A stretch of DNA of 64,000 nt, taken from Adenophora triphylla var. japonica (taxonomy: Eukaryota; Streptophyta; Magnoliopsida; Asterales; Campanulaceae). The notes under the pieces are model-generated. The model was not told where the DNA came from. It was given only the letters and a program-made list of their open reading frames with translations, and did not search any database. The position numbers and the translations under genes were made by a program. Shown here piece after piece: positions 22,021-32,623 of the stretch. The stretch is taken from the NCBI GenBank assembly GCA_022495995.1, contig JAFEMH010004908.1, forward strand, positions 122,676 through 186,675. Direction: 5' to 3'. Position 1 is the stretch's first letter, and every line of letters begins with the position of its first letter.

Positions 22021-23568
22021 TCATGGAGTACGAGGGAGAGGATTGGTGATGACGTTGGGACGTTCTAGATCTCCATTGTCAAAGAGGTCTTGCATGATGT
22101 CCTTCAAGTGGTGGCAAGAGTTGGTGTCGTGGCCGGTGAAGTTGTGGTACTTGCAGAATAAGTGATGAGCATGATTAGGACCCATATCCTTCAGATGACC
22201 ACCTTCTCTTGGTTTGATCTTTTCATTCTTGACGAGCACATCGAAGAGTTCTTCTTGAGTGATTCCTTCAATTTTGTCATAGTGTCTCTTTTTCTTTTCG
22301 GGAGGAGGAACATCAGAATATTTGTCGGTGTTGGGGCGGTTGAATACAATAGCGTTGACTGAAGCATCCTTACTTGTGGTGGGTTTGTTGTAGCGGAAAG
22401 TACTTTCCTTCTTTTTGCTTTTTAGGAAGTCATCAATCCTAATTCCAGACTCATGGAGTTCATTGATACTAGGAAAGTAATTATCGGCGAGCTTCTCTTG
22501 AAATTCATCACGAAGGCATTGGAGGAAGATGTGGATTTGTTCTTTGAGAGTAGGCCTTTCGACAATTTCAGTAAGTTTGAGTCTCCATCTTCTAGAAAAT
22601 TCAGCAAAGGACTCATTTGCATGTTTTTTGGTTTGTTCAAGATCCCTCCTAGTAGGGCGGTAACTGGAGTTGTCTTCAAACTGCCTTTGAAAGACTAAAC
22701 ATGCAGACGACCAATCAAGCCTCCTAGTCGTTGGAAGTGACATGTGCCAATCCCTTGCAGCACCTTCTAAAGTTTGAGGAAAGCATTGGGCCAAGATTGT
22801 GTTATCAACGCCCATTGGAAGAATGGCCCAAGTGTAGGTTTCAACATGAGCTCGAGGACAAGTAGTACCATTGAACTTTGCGATGCCGGGTGTCTTGTAC
22901 TTGCGAGGAAACTTGGTGATGAATTGTTGAAGAGCATCGGGATCAAATGGAACGAATGACCCTTTTGAGGTGTCAAGGGTTGCAAGTTTCTTCTCGAGGT
23001 TGTTCTTAGTAACATGGTCACCAAGTTTAATATTTTCACCACTACCTTCCTTCTTGGTCTTAGTACACTTGGAGACATGTTCCTCATCATCGGACGATGA
23101 TGTGGAAGGGGATGAATCGGATTCTTCCTTTTTCTTGCTTGACTTCTTGGTTTTTCTATTCATTTTGGTATAGGATTCCTCTTCATCGGAGGAGGATTCC
23201 ACTTTCTGCTTTTGTTTTCTTCCTTTCTTGACTTTCAAATCGTTGAGTTCTTTCATGAGGGCGGCCATTTGGGCGTTTTGCTCATCAATTTGCTTACTTT
23301 GTTCATCCAACCTAAGCATGGCTTCGATGAGTTGGGCCTTGGCTTCGTTGAATTCGGCCTCGGTGGTAGGAGGAGAAGCAGACATCGTGTCGAGTTTTGG
23401 CGAAGAACCTAGACGTGTAGCAACCGTGTTAAACCATGATTGAGTCCCAACAAGTCGGCTGAATAGGGTGTATGAAGGCTTTAAAGGTTTGAAGGTTTTG
23501 GCCAAAACACGAAAAAACCGAACACTTATCTCGCACGGGAGAAGCAGTCTCGCGCGAGACAACGCCAC
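22021..23568 (-). CDS. gag: Gag polyprotein of element B, intact
   Basis: Frame of 515 codons; the likely real start is Met-62 (MSASPP, codon at 23385), since residues 1-61 look like translated leader. A coiled-coil-like stretch (about 70-112) is followed by a Lys/Ser/Asp/Glu-rich linker (113-195). Next comes the plant retrotransposon gag capsid domain (about 205-375: PGIAKFNGTTCPRAHVETY, LEGAARDW, FAEFSRRWR). Near the C-terminus a zinc-finger-like CKYHNFTGHDTNSC replaces the usual CCHC knuckle, as in Tat gags. The product would form virus-like particles in the cytoplasm. The frame has no stop or shift and contains no protease motif. Confidence 0.9.
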   Translation of the reverse strand: MALSRARLLLPCEISVRFFRVLAKTFKPLKPSYTLFSRLVGTQSWFNTVATRLGSSPKLDTMSASPPTTEAEFNEAKAQLIEAMLRLDEQSKQIDEQNAQMAALMKELNDLKVKKGRKQKQKVESSSDEEESYTKMNRKTKKSSKKKEESDSSPSTSSSDDEEHVSKCTKTKKEGSGENIKLGDHVTKNNLEKKLATLDTSKGSFVPFDPDALQQFITKFPRKYKTPGIAKFNGTTCPRAHVETYTWAILPMGVDNTILAQCFPQTLEGAARDWHMSLPTTRRLDWSSACLVFQRQFEDNSSYRPTRRDLEQTKKHANESFAEFSRRWRLKLTEIVERPTLKEQIHIFLQCLRDEFQEKLADNYFPSINELHESGIRIDDFLKSKKKESTFRYNKPTTSKDASVNAIVFNRPNTDKYSDVPPPEKKKRHYDKIEGITQEELFDVLVKNEKIKPREGGHLKDMGPNHAHHLFCKYHNFTGHDTNSCHHLKDIMQDLFDNGDLERPNVITNPLPRTP

Positions 23569-24902
23569 GGAAAGTCACAATTTTCTGATTTTAATCCTGA
23601 TTTTGGTCGGACGGAAAATCCGTTTTGAGAGTTTCTAACGTTCAAAAACCAAACCTAGGGACCTAAGGGTCGAATTAATCTAAAGTAACATCAAGTTTTG
23701 TGCAATAAATTTTGGTGATAAATTTTTTTTCTTTTTAGGGGCAAATCCGAAGGGACAATCATAGGGACATTTTCGAAGGGACAATTCCGAAGCGACAATT
23801 TTTTGATTTTTTTTCATGGATTATTGCACAAAATAAGATCTTGATCTTGACATGGGATTACAAGGAATCCAAGATCTAACCGACCGATCACGGAGTGTAT
23901 TAAAAAGTCAATCTACATGATATGTGGTGATGCAGGGCTGGAAGGCTAGGCTCCCCGCGTTATGACAATCTAGATGGATTGAATACGCGGAGTGGGATGA
24001 TCCAACTTCGGAGAGACCGGCGACTAGGTGGTTACCGTCATCCGTCCTTAGTGTGGGTCCCGGGTTAATCAATGGTATGTAGTGCAATGACAGTTATAAT
24101 ATGAGTGCGCGTGTGTGAGAGTCAATTCTAGGTGATAGAGTAAAAATAGAAAGTTTTATTTTTTGAAAACTAAAGAAAAACAGATAGTGGCCGCACCAAG
24201 TGGTTGCCTACGTTTCTCCCAAATTAGGAAGACTCAAGCCGTCGTAGTTCCACTTAAAGAGAGAGAGAGAGCGAGAAAATAAATAAACTAATTTATTACA
24301 AAATCTGAGTCAACCGATGACCGGTAAAAATTAAAATAATTCAATTGCACGCAGTTATATAGTTCGAGTAATTAAAATTATTCTATCCTGCAAAATAAAG
24401 TTAATACAAGCAAAATAAAAATAACAATTTATTTTGATTTTTCTAAATTTATTTTGAAAGTTTCAGTAACTGTTTTTGATTTTTTTTTTTTTTGAATTTT
24501 AAGTACAATCAAACTTTTTTAAAAGAAAAGTTAACTCCAAAAGTTTTCTTTGTGCGGTCAAAGCCCCCCTTTTTTTTTTGAATTGGTCAACTTTTCTGAA
24601 GAGTCAACCAAGGCTTTTGTTTTGTTTTTTTTCTTTTTTTTACAAACAGGAAAAGTCAAAATGACCTAGTCCTTTTTTTTTTGTTTTCCACTTCCGCCGC
24701 CAAACAGGAAGACTTCTTTGCAAAAGTTAATCTCGCGCGGACTGCTTTGTCTCGCGCCGGACAAGCTATTGCACAGTAATTTTTTTTTGACAAAAATAAT
24801 ACAGAAAAATTTCAAAAAATTCAGAAAAATCAAATTTTTACAGAAAAATAAAAAGATTGATGATACTCAATTGTGCGCAAGTCTAACCCTCTTAATTAAT
24901 TG
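23569..24902 (-). other. Leader of B
   Basis: Non-coding and AT-rich with long T runs (for example 24480-24492, 24608-24642). It contains one conserved CTACG...CGTAG element (24203-24250) and CTCGCGCGAGAC-like motifs near 23530-23560 and 24731-24765. Confidence 0.65.
24203..24250 (-). repeat. Conserved CTACG...CGTAG element in the leader of B
   Basis: Minus-strand GAACTACGACGGCTTGAG, then a spacer, then ACGTAGGCAACC. B thus carries one copy upstream and one downstream of gag. Confidence 0.6.
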
Positions 24903-24920
24903 TCCCCAGCAGAGTCGCCA
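24903..24920 (-). other. Primer binding site of B (tRNA-Arg type)
   Basis: Minus-strand TGGCGACTCTGCTGGGGA, identical to A1 and F, one base inside the LTR end. Confidence 0.9.
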
Positions 24921-24921
24921 C

Positions 24922-25998
24922 TGTAACGATGCGTGAATTTTTCGACATCTTTTGAGTCGCCACTTATTATTTATTTATGGAAAACAATAAGAAAAATATT
25001 TTTGATTTTAAAGAGATTTGAGGGTTCGGGGGTTAAGTTATGGAATGAGTAGGTCAAGGAGCATCCATTCCACCCGATCCGAATATCGCTTGCAAATCAA
25101 GTATTATCAATCTTTTTAATTTTAAATAAGAACAAGAAAATCCTAATCAATTTCTTGATTAGGAATGTCGGATTGTATGCTTCGAGATCGCCTCCATGGA
25201 TTGAAGAGACTCTAGGCTAATCCTTTTGATGGGATTACACTACTCTAAAAGCCAATAGAGGAGTTGAGAAGAAGAATAAAAGTATAGGATTTTACCTTGT
25301 TTAGGGAGTATTTGATTTAGAACGTGGTTCTAAGATGTCTTCTCGGACGAGAAGTGATTTGGACAGAGTTTCGACTCAATATGAGAGTCAAATCTTGATA
25401 CGGACAGAGCTTCGCCTCAATCCTTGATTCGGGCTTTGATGTTTGTTGATCAACAAGGTTGATAAACAAACTTTAGGTGATTTTAGGGTGATTTTAGGAT
25501 AATTTTGTAGGAATCTTTCAGGGAGAGAAACCAACAAAATGTGTGTGTTGTGTGTTTTCGATCGTGGATCGGGGACCTCTCAATCTAAAACTGTTAGGGG
25601 GAAATACTGAAAGTCATCAGGTATTTATAGGGGTTTAAAAGGTAGAGGTGGAGAGATAAAATACTCCTAGAAAGGTTCCAGAACTCAAATATGATTGGAG
25701 AACCGGATGGGATAAGATTTTATCAATAAAAGAGATTGAAACGGAGAAGGAGAGTGATTCTGCACATCCTTTCGAGGGCTTGTCTCGCGCGAGACACGTA
25801 TGTCTCGTGCGAGACAACTAGTCGGTTGACTATTTTGTCCTCTTCAGTTATTTCGTTAGTTAGTTAGGTCCAAAACTAACGAGGTTAGTTAGAAACTTAA
25901 CGAAACATGACGAAACTGATATGCTTTCATCAAAACACAAAAGAGAGACGGAGAGTAGTATAATCATGTAATTATTGGTTCAGAATGGAGTGTCTACA
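24922..25998 (-). repeat. 5' LTR of B
   Basis: 1077 bp, starting TGTAGACACTCCATTC and ending CGTTACA on the minus strand. A TATA box (minus CCTATAAATA) lies at 25621-25630. A CTCGCGCGAGAC palindrome is at about 25781-25796, followed by a diverged copy. Confidence 0.92.
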
Positions 25999-26003
25999 GT
26001 GGG

Positions 26004-26468
26004 TCCCGATAGAGTTGGTGCGTCGAGGAATGCTCTTCTGATGGGGTTAGGCTCGAGGCCTCTGAACCTTTTGAGGCTTTGGTGGAGCTTGTCCATTGTT
26101 GATGACCAGCTTTGTTTGGCATTGATCAGCTCTATCCTCTTTTCTGTGCCTTCACTCGAATTGCCTGTTTTCTTTGTGAAATATCGGGTCATGTCGAAGC
26201 TGTAAGGACGAAGGTCGGAGATGGTGTGCGGGCCTCTTTTGTTAGTAGCTGGGCATTTTCTGCGGCTAGCTTTTCTATCTTCCGCAGCATCTTTGGGAGT
26301 AGGAACGTACCCTAGGCCACGGCGGGTATTTTGTTCTTTGACCTCAATGATCTTGTGGGTCCTTGCTGGTGCTTGCCCAGACCGAGCCCCAGAATATAGT
26401 TCATGAGTTTCATCATCTTCATGGGAGGGTGGATCCGGTCCCAAGTCAGGGGGAGGTCTATGTGGCAC
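26004..26468 (-). pseudogene. A2 polyprotein: G-patch-like region after the protease
   Basis: In one frame LMNYILGLGLGKHQQGP and in the next RRGLGYVPTPKDAAED match element F at 54570-54700 (GPGLGKRLQG, RGLGYVPTP). The glycine pattern is that of the G-patch-like segment often found between protease and RT in Tat elements. GLEPNPIRRAFLDAP near the end matches F at 54990. The region is frameshifted and then interrupted by B. Confidence 0.75.
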
Positions 26469-26470
26469 AC

Positions 26471-26752
26471 TTAGGCCTTCGGGCTTTCGACTGTGTACCC
26501 TATCAGCATGATGCCTTCGTCATCGTGCTTGATCTCCAAGACTGGGATGCCATTTGTGTTGGTCCCTTCGGTAGTCACACTGTCCCCGTAGATGATGGTG
26601 AGATCACTTCCTTGGACGAACTTTACGCATTGGTGTAGAGTGGATGCCACCCCATTGATTTGGTGTAGCCAAGGCCGGCCCAAGAGGCAGTAAAGGTGAT
26701 CGGGATGTCGATGACCCGGAAGATTGTTGGTACCATCTACTTTCCGAACCAC
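26471..26752 (-). pseudogene. A2 polyprotein: protease C-terminal half
   Basis: Carries LLGRPWLHQINGVASTLHQ, the retropepsin C-terminal signature (hydrophobic-Leu-Gly) in the form usual for Tat proteases. It is frameshifted from the protease active-site piece just upstream. Equivalent segments in F are at 50980-51060 and near 54310-54400. Confidence 0.8.
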
Positions 26753-26816
26753 AGGTTCAGAGTGGCTATTCCCAAGACTGAGTGAGACGTTGAGTCATAA
26801 GCTTTGATTGTTTTTT

Positions 26817-27032
26817 TTATGGCTTTAGATCGGTTGGCTTAATTCCTAGCAAGTCCATCATTTTGGAAGGGAGGACATTCATGGCGGATCCTCCATCTAC
26901 CAAGACCCAAGGAAGGTGGCGCTCGTTGAGCTGGACGGTGATGTAGAGAGGCTCATTGTGGTCAGCCCCAAATTTCGGTAGATCGAGCTCCATGAAGGTC
27001 ATGATGTTATCGTAGTGAACGCTTTCGATCAT
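26817..27032 (-). pseudogene. A2 aspartic protease, active-site half
   Basis: The 71-codon frame has LPKFGADHNEPLYI and the active-site block VLVDGGSAMNVLP, with catalytic Asp in DGGS (a variant of D-T/S-G). The block ends MMDLLGIKPTDLKP at a stop. Retropepsins cleave the polyprotein inside the particle. A frameshift separates it from the C-terminal half. Confidence 0.85.
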
Positions 27033-27631
27033 CTGGACTGCTTCCTCTGGGTCACATTGATTGGTACCATTGTCTGGGCCAGGCTTTCCTCCAGCTTGAG
27101 TTTGTACGGGTAGGAGGAAGTGAGTAGGGACCAGAAGGATATGTTGGCTTGAGTGCGCTTGAGCTGGGTTAAGATCGGGTCTTCAGCCTTTGGGTCAAGC
27201 GCTTCAGCTTCTTTGGCATAGGGGCCTTTTATGGTCCGGGGCTCAGGTATGGCTGGCCGCTTGTCTGTCCTCGAAGGATTCACCAGGATCTGGCCGGAAC
27301 GCGTCAGTACGTTCATTTCTGGCTTCACTCCTTTGCTTGCTTCTCCCACTTCTGTCATGGGAAGGCCTCGGTTGGCGTAAGGCCATGCATCGCATTTCAG
27401 TTCGTTCACTCTTATTGCTTTTGTTGGAGCGTCGACGATGGCCTTGATGTCTTCCCAAGATAGGGGCTGGGATGTTAGGACCTTTGAGCCATTAGTTGCA
27501 GTGCGGAGCTCGTCCCAGCTAATCACGGAGCAGAAATTGCCGTGGTCTTGAGTGTAATCAGGATGAGGAGATTTGGTGAAGTAGATGACGTAGTAGTCAA
27601 ACTTTTCGGATGGTTCTCCGAGGGTTCCCAC
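27029..27631 (-). pseudogene. A2 gag-to-protease segment
   Basis: 200-codon frame beginning MGTLGEPSEKFDYYV and including NVLTRSGQILVNPS and DPILTQLKRTQANI. It matches F at 50206-50250 and 53590-53900. It overlaps the protease frame by 4 bases. Confidence 0.8.
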
Positions 27632-27688
27632 TGTGGGATCGCCGGCTTCGTACCTCTTTCTCAGTTTTTGTTGAGAAGAGGATTTCTT

Positions 27689-28093
27689 TTATCTTGGGGG
27701 ACGATCCTCATTTATTTCATCTTGGAAGTCATTCTCCAGACAAGCGGGGCAATCACAAACATCCCACCAGATGTGATAGGCCATTTGCGGTGGGCTCGGA
27801 ACCTTGGGGTATTGACTTAGCATGTCTTTCCCAGGTGGGCCTTGTGGCTTTATGTCATAGCTGCGGGACTCATCTAGAGGCCAAGGGTTAGATTTCAAAG
27901 TACATTGAGAGACTCTGAGATCTAAGGGAGCGGATACGTCTTCGGGAGCCCCAGGTGGCCGGGGGGTAGCCAATGTTCCGAAGTGATGCATGGTGGTTGT
28001 ATTGGAGTGACAGACTGATCTGGTGGCTGTATTGGAAAGGCTGTCGGACCTTGCGGCTTTAATGCTGGAAGAACAGTTCCCGGGTACTCTCAA
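27689..28093 (-). pseudogene. A2 gag remnant, capsid core missing
   Basis: 134-codon frame with HIWWDVCDCPACLEND. It starts where F's gag begins relative to the leader, but reaches the GTLGEPS segment within about 470 bp, against about 2 kb in F. The capsid core therefore appears deleted here. Confidence 0.55.
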
Positions 28094-29251
28094 TCACTCT
28101 CGGTTTGCTGAAGGGGGTGACGGGTAAGGTTTAGACATAGGAAGGCCTTTTTTGGATAAAGGGAGAAAGCTCATGCGACATGCAGTTTCCCTTTTTTTTA
28201 TTTATGTTTTTTTTTTGTTGTTTTAATTTACTTAAAACGATGTTTTCTCAGAATCCTAGGTAAGTTGGAAACGATTGCTCTTCTTTTTCGCAACTATTCT
28301 AGATCATGGGTCAGTAGAGACCATCAGTGCAGCTATAAGCCCCTCGTTTTGCACTTTTATTTCGGCATCCAGGGGTGGACAGCCCCGGGCGAGGGTCTTA
28401 TAGGGCAAGCGGTTTCCACTGGCCAAAAGAAAAACCAAACCTAAGGACCGAGCCTGTCATGTTCGTTTTAATGCGTCAGGCATGTGAATAGTGATCAGAG
28501 CCAGCACCTGAGTCTAGATCGGGTCAAGAGTTTGGCATGACCTCTCTTTACCTTGCTTGAGCAAGGGATCTGTGACGTTAGGTGTTGGCTAGGTCATATG
28601 GTCATGGCTGACGTATTAAAGGCTTGATGACATGGTGTCATGTGGGCATGGATGTATATCCGGGATGGAGCATTGTCCGAGTGTAGCTTTGGAATCAAGA
28701 TCGGGTCAAGATTTTAGAATGACTTTTCATCGTCTTGCTTGCGCAAGGGATCTTGTGTTCCGAGCTTCGACTCAGAAAATGGCCGGCATGGGATATGTAT
28801 CCAGGCTTATGACACGGACTGGGTAAAACCCAAACGAGTCGGGACAGAGTGTGACGCAAGCGTGCATGGTTGACACTGGCTAGGATGGGTAGTTTGGAAC
28901 GATCTCGTACGCGCTCGAGAGGCATAGGAACACCAACCGAGCTGCAACTGAGACCATCTCGGGTTTGGGGTTATAGTGTGCAGTGTACAGGATAAGAGTG
29001 CGCGTAGTGTACGGTCTCTAAAATTCTTTTTATGAGGAAAACAGAAAGTTTTGCATAATTTTTAAATGTATGTACACAGATGTATTATGATGCTTTTTTT
29101 GTGTTTTTTATTTTTTTGGAAAAATAAATTAAAGCACATGCACACACACACACACAACAGTTAAAGAAAGGGGTAAAATGAAAGTTTGACCCTCATCATT
29201 GTTTTAAAAATTCTTTTTTTTTTTGTTTAAAAGTTTTTTTAAAATAAATGT
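28094..29251 (-). other. Leader of element A2
   Basis: Non-coding, diverged from the A1 leader (1-1107) and recognisable in F (47087-48212) through shared blocks such as AGTTGCGAAAA and AGAATTTTAG.GACCGCACA. A CA dinucleotide run lies at 29141-29157. Confidence 0.75.
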
Positions 29252-29269
29252 TCCCCAGCGGAGTCGCCA
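29252..29269 (-). other. Primer binding site of A2 (tRNA-Arg)
   Basis: Minus-strand TGGCGACTCCGCTGGGGA, an exact complement of the tRNA-Arg 3' end CCCCAGCGGAGTCG plus CCA. Confidence 0.9.
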
Positions 29270-29271
29270 AC

Positions 29272-30616
29272 TGAAATTACCCGGATCCGGCTACACGGTC
29301 CGGACATCTCGCTTCGCGTTGGTCGGTGAGGTGTCGCTGCGTTTGTTTGGAGGAGTTGCCACGCCGTTTTGATATAGCAAAAAACATTGAGAAAAGGCTT
29401 AAAGGTTGTTGTGTGATGAGATTTTTGAGTTCGGAGGTCAGGTTACGCCTAGAAAAGAGAATAGTAGAGCTCACCCGAGTCACCTCGTATGCACGAGTCT
29501 TTCGATACCCCTATTTCTTTAAAAGTTGTGTGTGTGTGCTTTTTTTAAAATGCATGTGAATATGATGTCTACATTGTATGCTATGTATTGAAATAAATTG
29601 AAATTGTACTAGAAGGAGGCCTTACAAATGTTGGTTCATGTCTATCTTCCGCTTGAGAATAGTGTTTGAGTGTGAATAGTGCTCTGGGACGGACCAGGAA
29701 TGCTTCGGGATATACCGGTGTCTGCGGACAGAGCTTCGACGTGCCTCGGGAGTGCTAGGTGTGTCTGCAGAAAGAGTTTCGGCATGCCTCATGATTGCTG
29801 GTTGTATTCAGGCAGAGGTTCGGCGTGCCTCGAGATTGTTGGTTGTACTCGGGCAGAGGTTCGGCGTGCCTCGGGATTGTAGGTTGTACTCATGCAGAGG
29901 TTCGGCGTGCCTCGGGATTGTCGATTGTACTCGGGCAGAGGTTCGACGTGCCTCGAAATCGTCGGTTGTACTCGGGCAGAGGTTCGGCGTGCCTCAGGAT
30001 TGTTGGTTGTACTCGGGCAGAGGTTCAGTGTGCCTCGGGATTCTTCGAGATTGTGCGGCAGAGCTTCGGAATGGACCGGTAGGGCTTCGGGATGCGTCGG
30101 GAGCACCTCGGGCTGGCTCGGGAGCGTCTCGGGAGCGCTCGACAGGGCTTCGGAGTGCCTTGAGAGGGCTCGAAAGGCCCCGGGAAGGACAGAAAGGGAT
30201 CGGGATTGCTTCTAAGGGCTGAGAGGGGAAGCCTGAAGGCTGGGGGGAGAGAGAGGAGAGAAAAGAGGTGTGAAGAAAATGAGAGTGGGAGCCCTCTATT
30301 TATAAGCTTGGAAAAATGGCTATTACCAATTTTTTTGATTTTCCCGAATTTAAGGGAATATTGTGGACTTTAAGAGGATTTTTTCCATGATGATGTCTGG
30401 TGGCAAAAGTGTCCACGCGGACACTTCTTGCAGGCTGGACTTTTTCGTAATTTCCAAAAAGTCCTTTTATTTTATTTTATCCCGGAGGGGTCCTACCTTG
30501 GTTTGGTTGGTGATTTTGAGGGTTTTGAAGGTTACGGGTGTTTGGGATCACGTTTATGTGAGTCCGCGGTGTTTTCCATTGTCGGATGGGGAGCGATCCG
30601 GATTGGGGTACTTACA
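29272..30616 (-). repeat. 5' LTR of A2
   Basis: Starts TGTAAGTACCCC and ends TAATTTCA on the minus strand, 1345 bp. A TATA box (minus TATAAATAGA) lies at 30295-30304. It contains a 41-bp array (29800-30045). The frames over the array are not genes. The outer flank is AGGAG (30617-30621), for which I find no partner. Confidence 0.88.
29800..30045 (-). repeat. 41-bp tandem array inside the A2 LTR
   Basis: Six consecutive 41-bp copies (plus-strand core CTCGGGCAGAGGTTCGGCGT) differing by a few substitutions. LTR A1 holds about three degenerate copies, which accounts for much of the length difference. Confidence 0.88.
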
Positions 30617-31524
30617 AGGAGGTCATTTGTCGAGCATACCCTTGGCCAAAGGTCGAATAGTAAAGTCATTTTGTTCGACCTTCCCGTTGGTGGCTGTCCT
30701 ATCTACCTCCATATCATCTAATCTTCGTTTTAAGTTGAGAAGCTACCTAACATGCAGGTCGCTCCTTTGGTGGGAGATTGAGTTAGACTTTTGTCTCTGC
30801 TCACGGTGGGGTTCCCTACTAGAGAGGGTCCTTTGTCTCTCATTCCTCGGGGGATTTACTTCTCTCCTTTCCCTACGGAGAAACAACCTTTCTCTCCTTT
30901 GTGGCGACCTACGCTGAACCCTGTTAGCTTCGAGCTGCCTCCTCTAGGCCGAGTCAGCTTCCTTTTCCCTTTGCTGGTTGAGCCTATACCTTAGGTCACC
31001 AGTTTGATCTAAGGAAATGTGTGAGGCGAGGGGGGGGAGGCATTTCATTCCTTCTTTCTTCACCAGACGGTCTAGGACCTCCGTAACCTGTCAATGAGAA
31101 GTGAGAGACCGGGCTACCCTTTGCGATCTTCTGTCATCCTTTTTAGGAGACTTGGGTAGCTTGAGTAACTCATTCTATACCTCGAGCAAGCTCTGCAGCA
31201 ACCTAGCCTGCGCTAGCAAAATATCTTTCCTACTAAGGTGAGAAGCTGAGGGGCCTGCAATGTCGCATGCAGCTGTTCGACCTGTTTCGACCCACTTGGT
31301 TGCTGGCTTATCCCTTGGTTAGACATAGGCCTTTTTTGCCTTCTCTCATCCTGCAAACCCATACCGTCGGCCACGCTGTTAGAACGTGTGGCCCTTCTAG
31401 TGGGATAGCCCTGTGGAGGAGGAGGCAAGTTTGTAGTGCGGTTTTTGGCACCTGCATCGATGTTTCCCACATTCTCGTGCATAGGCTCACTGGAGGAAGT
31501 AACAATGTGTTCGTCAGATACCAT
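30617..31524 (-). pseudogene. Ty3/gypsy gag N-terminal fragment
   Basis: Minus-strand frame 31524-31213 starts MVSDEHIVTSSSEPM and is rich in Pro, Arg, Ser and Gln, typical of the disordered start of a Ty3 gag. Broken gag-like sequence (VGRHKGEKGCF and similar) continues to 30617, where LTR A2 interrupts it. No capsid core remains. It may be the host into which A2 was inserted. Confidence 0.5.
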
Positions 31525-31562
31525 GTTAATGGTTGTGCGAGGATTCGAGGTCTAGCGTTATC

Positions 31563-31582
31563 GTTTCGCGGCAATGGAACCA
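31563..31582 (-). other. Possible degenerate primer binding site of the gag fragment's element
   Basis: Minus-strand TGGTTCCATTGCCGCGAAAC lies 39 bp before the gag start and resembles the tRNA-Asp type site (TGGCGCC.TTGCCGGGGA) with several mismatches. An LTR would lie above 31583, but I cannot find its outer end. Confidence 0.3.
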
Positions 31583-32335
31583 AACTGATGACGCAGGAAA
31601 CGATTCAAATCAGTCTTAGTACAACAATAAGGTTGATTCCTAGCAAATGTGACCTGAAACCATGAACAAACGACTAGACGGTTTGTTATTCGGCTAATAC
31701 CCTCCGGCGTGATGATGAGATGTTGTGTTATGAGTTTAGATAAAACTATATTGAACGGCGTAATCTGAAAATAGACAAGAAAACATTACCTTTTAACGTT
31801 GAATGTTGTCTGGTATATATAGTAGTGATGTAGAATCGTATTGAATCCGTTAAATCGTGTAGACAATGTAGGCGTAACGATTTTCGTGATTTTAAAATAC
31901 GGTTACGGGTTGGGTCGTAGATAGACGCACGTGTTTTTAGATCGAAGTCGCCTTAGTATTCGAGGTTGTTGAGTTGGTCAATTACATGGTATTTGTCTTT
32001 GTAACGTATAGAATGTTGGGATTCAAATGTGTTGAGCGTAGCTCATTACTTTTATTCCGTTAACCGAGTATTAGAGATTATATTTTAATTTACCAGAAGC
32101 AGAAGAATTAGCCGTAGGTATCAAACCGAATAATCAGGGCGCTCTAAAGTTGTTAATCAAATTATTATGATTTGTTAGTGGAACGAATGTGAACATCAAA
32201 ATCAAAAGACAATCGTGCTATTAATTCCATTCCAAATAAAATATTTTCATTTTCATTGGTATACTTTTTCGGCACATCAAATGTATCCTTTGAGTATAAA
32301 CATAATGATGAATAATAGATGAGCTCTACTTTATA
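31583..32335. other. No gene seen; possible LTR remnant
   Basis: AT-rich, no credible frame. It may be an old LTR belonging to the gag fragment at 30617-31524. Its upper part is interrupted by a Stowaway MITE. Confidence 0.35.
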
Positions 32336-32621
32336 CTCCCCCTGTCCTGTTCGAAAGGACACAAATTTTCTTTTTGGACGTCCTATTTGAAAGGGCACAA
32401 CCCAAAAATGGAAAGTTTTTTATTACTTCTTTATTTGTGGGACCCACTTGTCATACTCTCACAATAAATATCCACTAACTATTTCATATCCCACTTTTTC
32501 TTTTCTACCTCACATTTCACTCACAACATTTATTTCACTATACACTTTTTCTCTTTTCTATAAAATTTTTTTAATTTCCGTGCAAGGACACATAAATGCC
32601 CTTTCGACGGAACGGAGGGAG
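32336..32621. mobile_element. Stowaway-like MITE 1
   Basis: 286 bp with terminal inverted repeats (CTCCCCCTGTCCTGTTCG at one end, GACGGAACGGAGGGAG at the other) and a TA duplication (32334-32335, 32622-32623). The CTCCCTCYGTCC terminus is the Stowaway (Tc1/mariner-derived) signature. It encodes nothing; a mariner-like transposase would have moved it. Confidence 0.88.
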
Positions 32622-32623
32622 TA

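Larger units (their letters stand above)
18469..25998 (-). mobile_element. Gag-only LTR retrotransposon B (TR-GAG type, Tat-related)
   Basis: Complete 7.5-kb element: 5' LTR 25998-24922, tRNA-Arg primer site, leader, one intact gag frame (23568-22021), a long non-coding 3' region with a 51/52-bp array, polypurine tract and 3' LTR 19536-18469. It is flanked by a perfect 5-bp duplication GTGGG (18464-18468, 25999-26003). No protease, RT, RNase H or integrase homology is seen. A gag-bearing element without pol fits the TR-GAG class. The LTRs look only a few percent apart, so B is among the younger insertions here. Confidence 0.9.

Noticed and set aside
29752..30222. Several overlapping long frames on both strands
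   Set aside because: All lie over the 41-bp repeats of an LTR; none is conserved in LTR A1.
1..30616. A1 and A2 LTRs as the two ends of a single 30-kb element
   Set aside because: Both LTRs are followed by primer site and leader in the same direction, and their outer flanks (ATAGC and AGGAG) differ, so they are two 5' ends.
30363..30917. 184-codon plus-strand frame
   Set aside because: It crosses the LTR A2 boundary at 30616 and runs antisense to a gag-like fragment; no features of its own.
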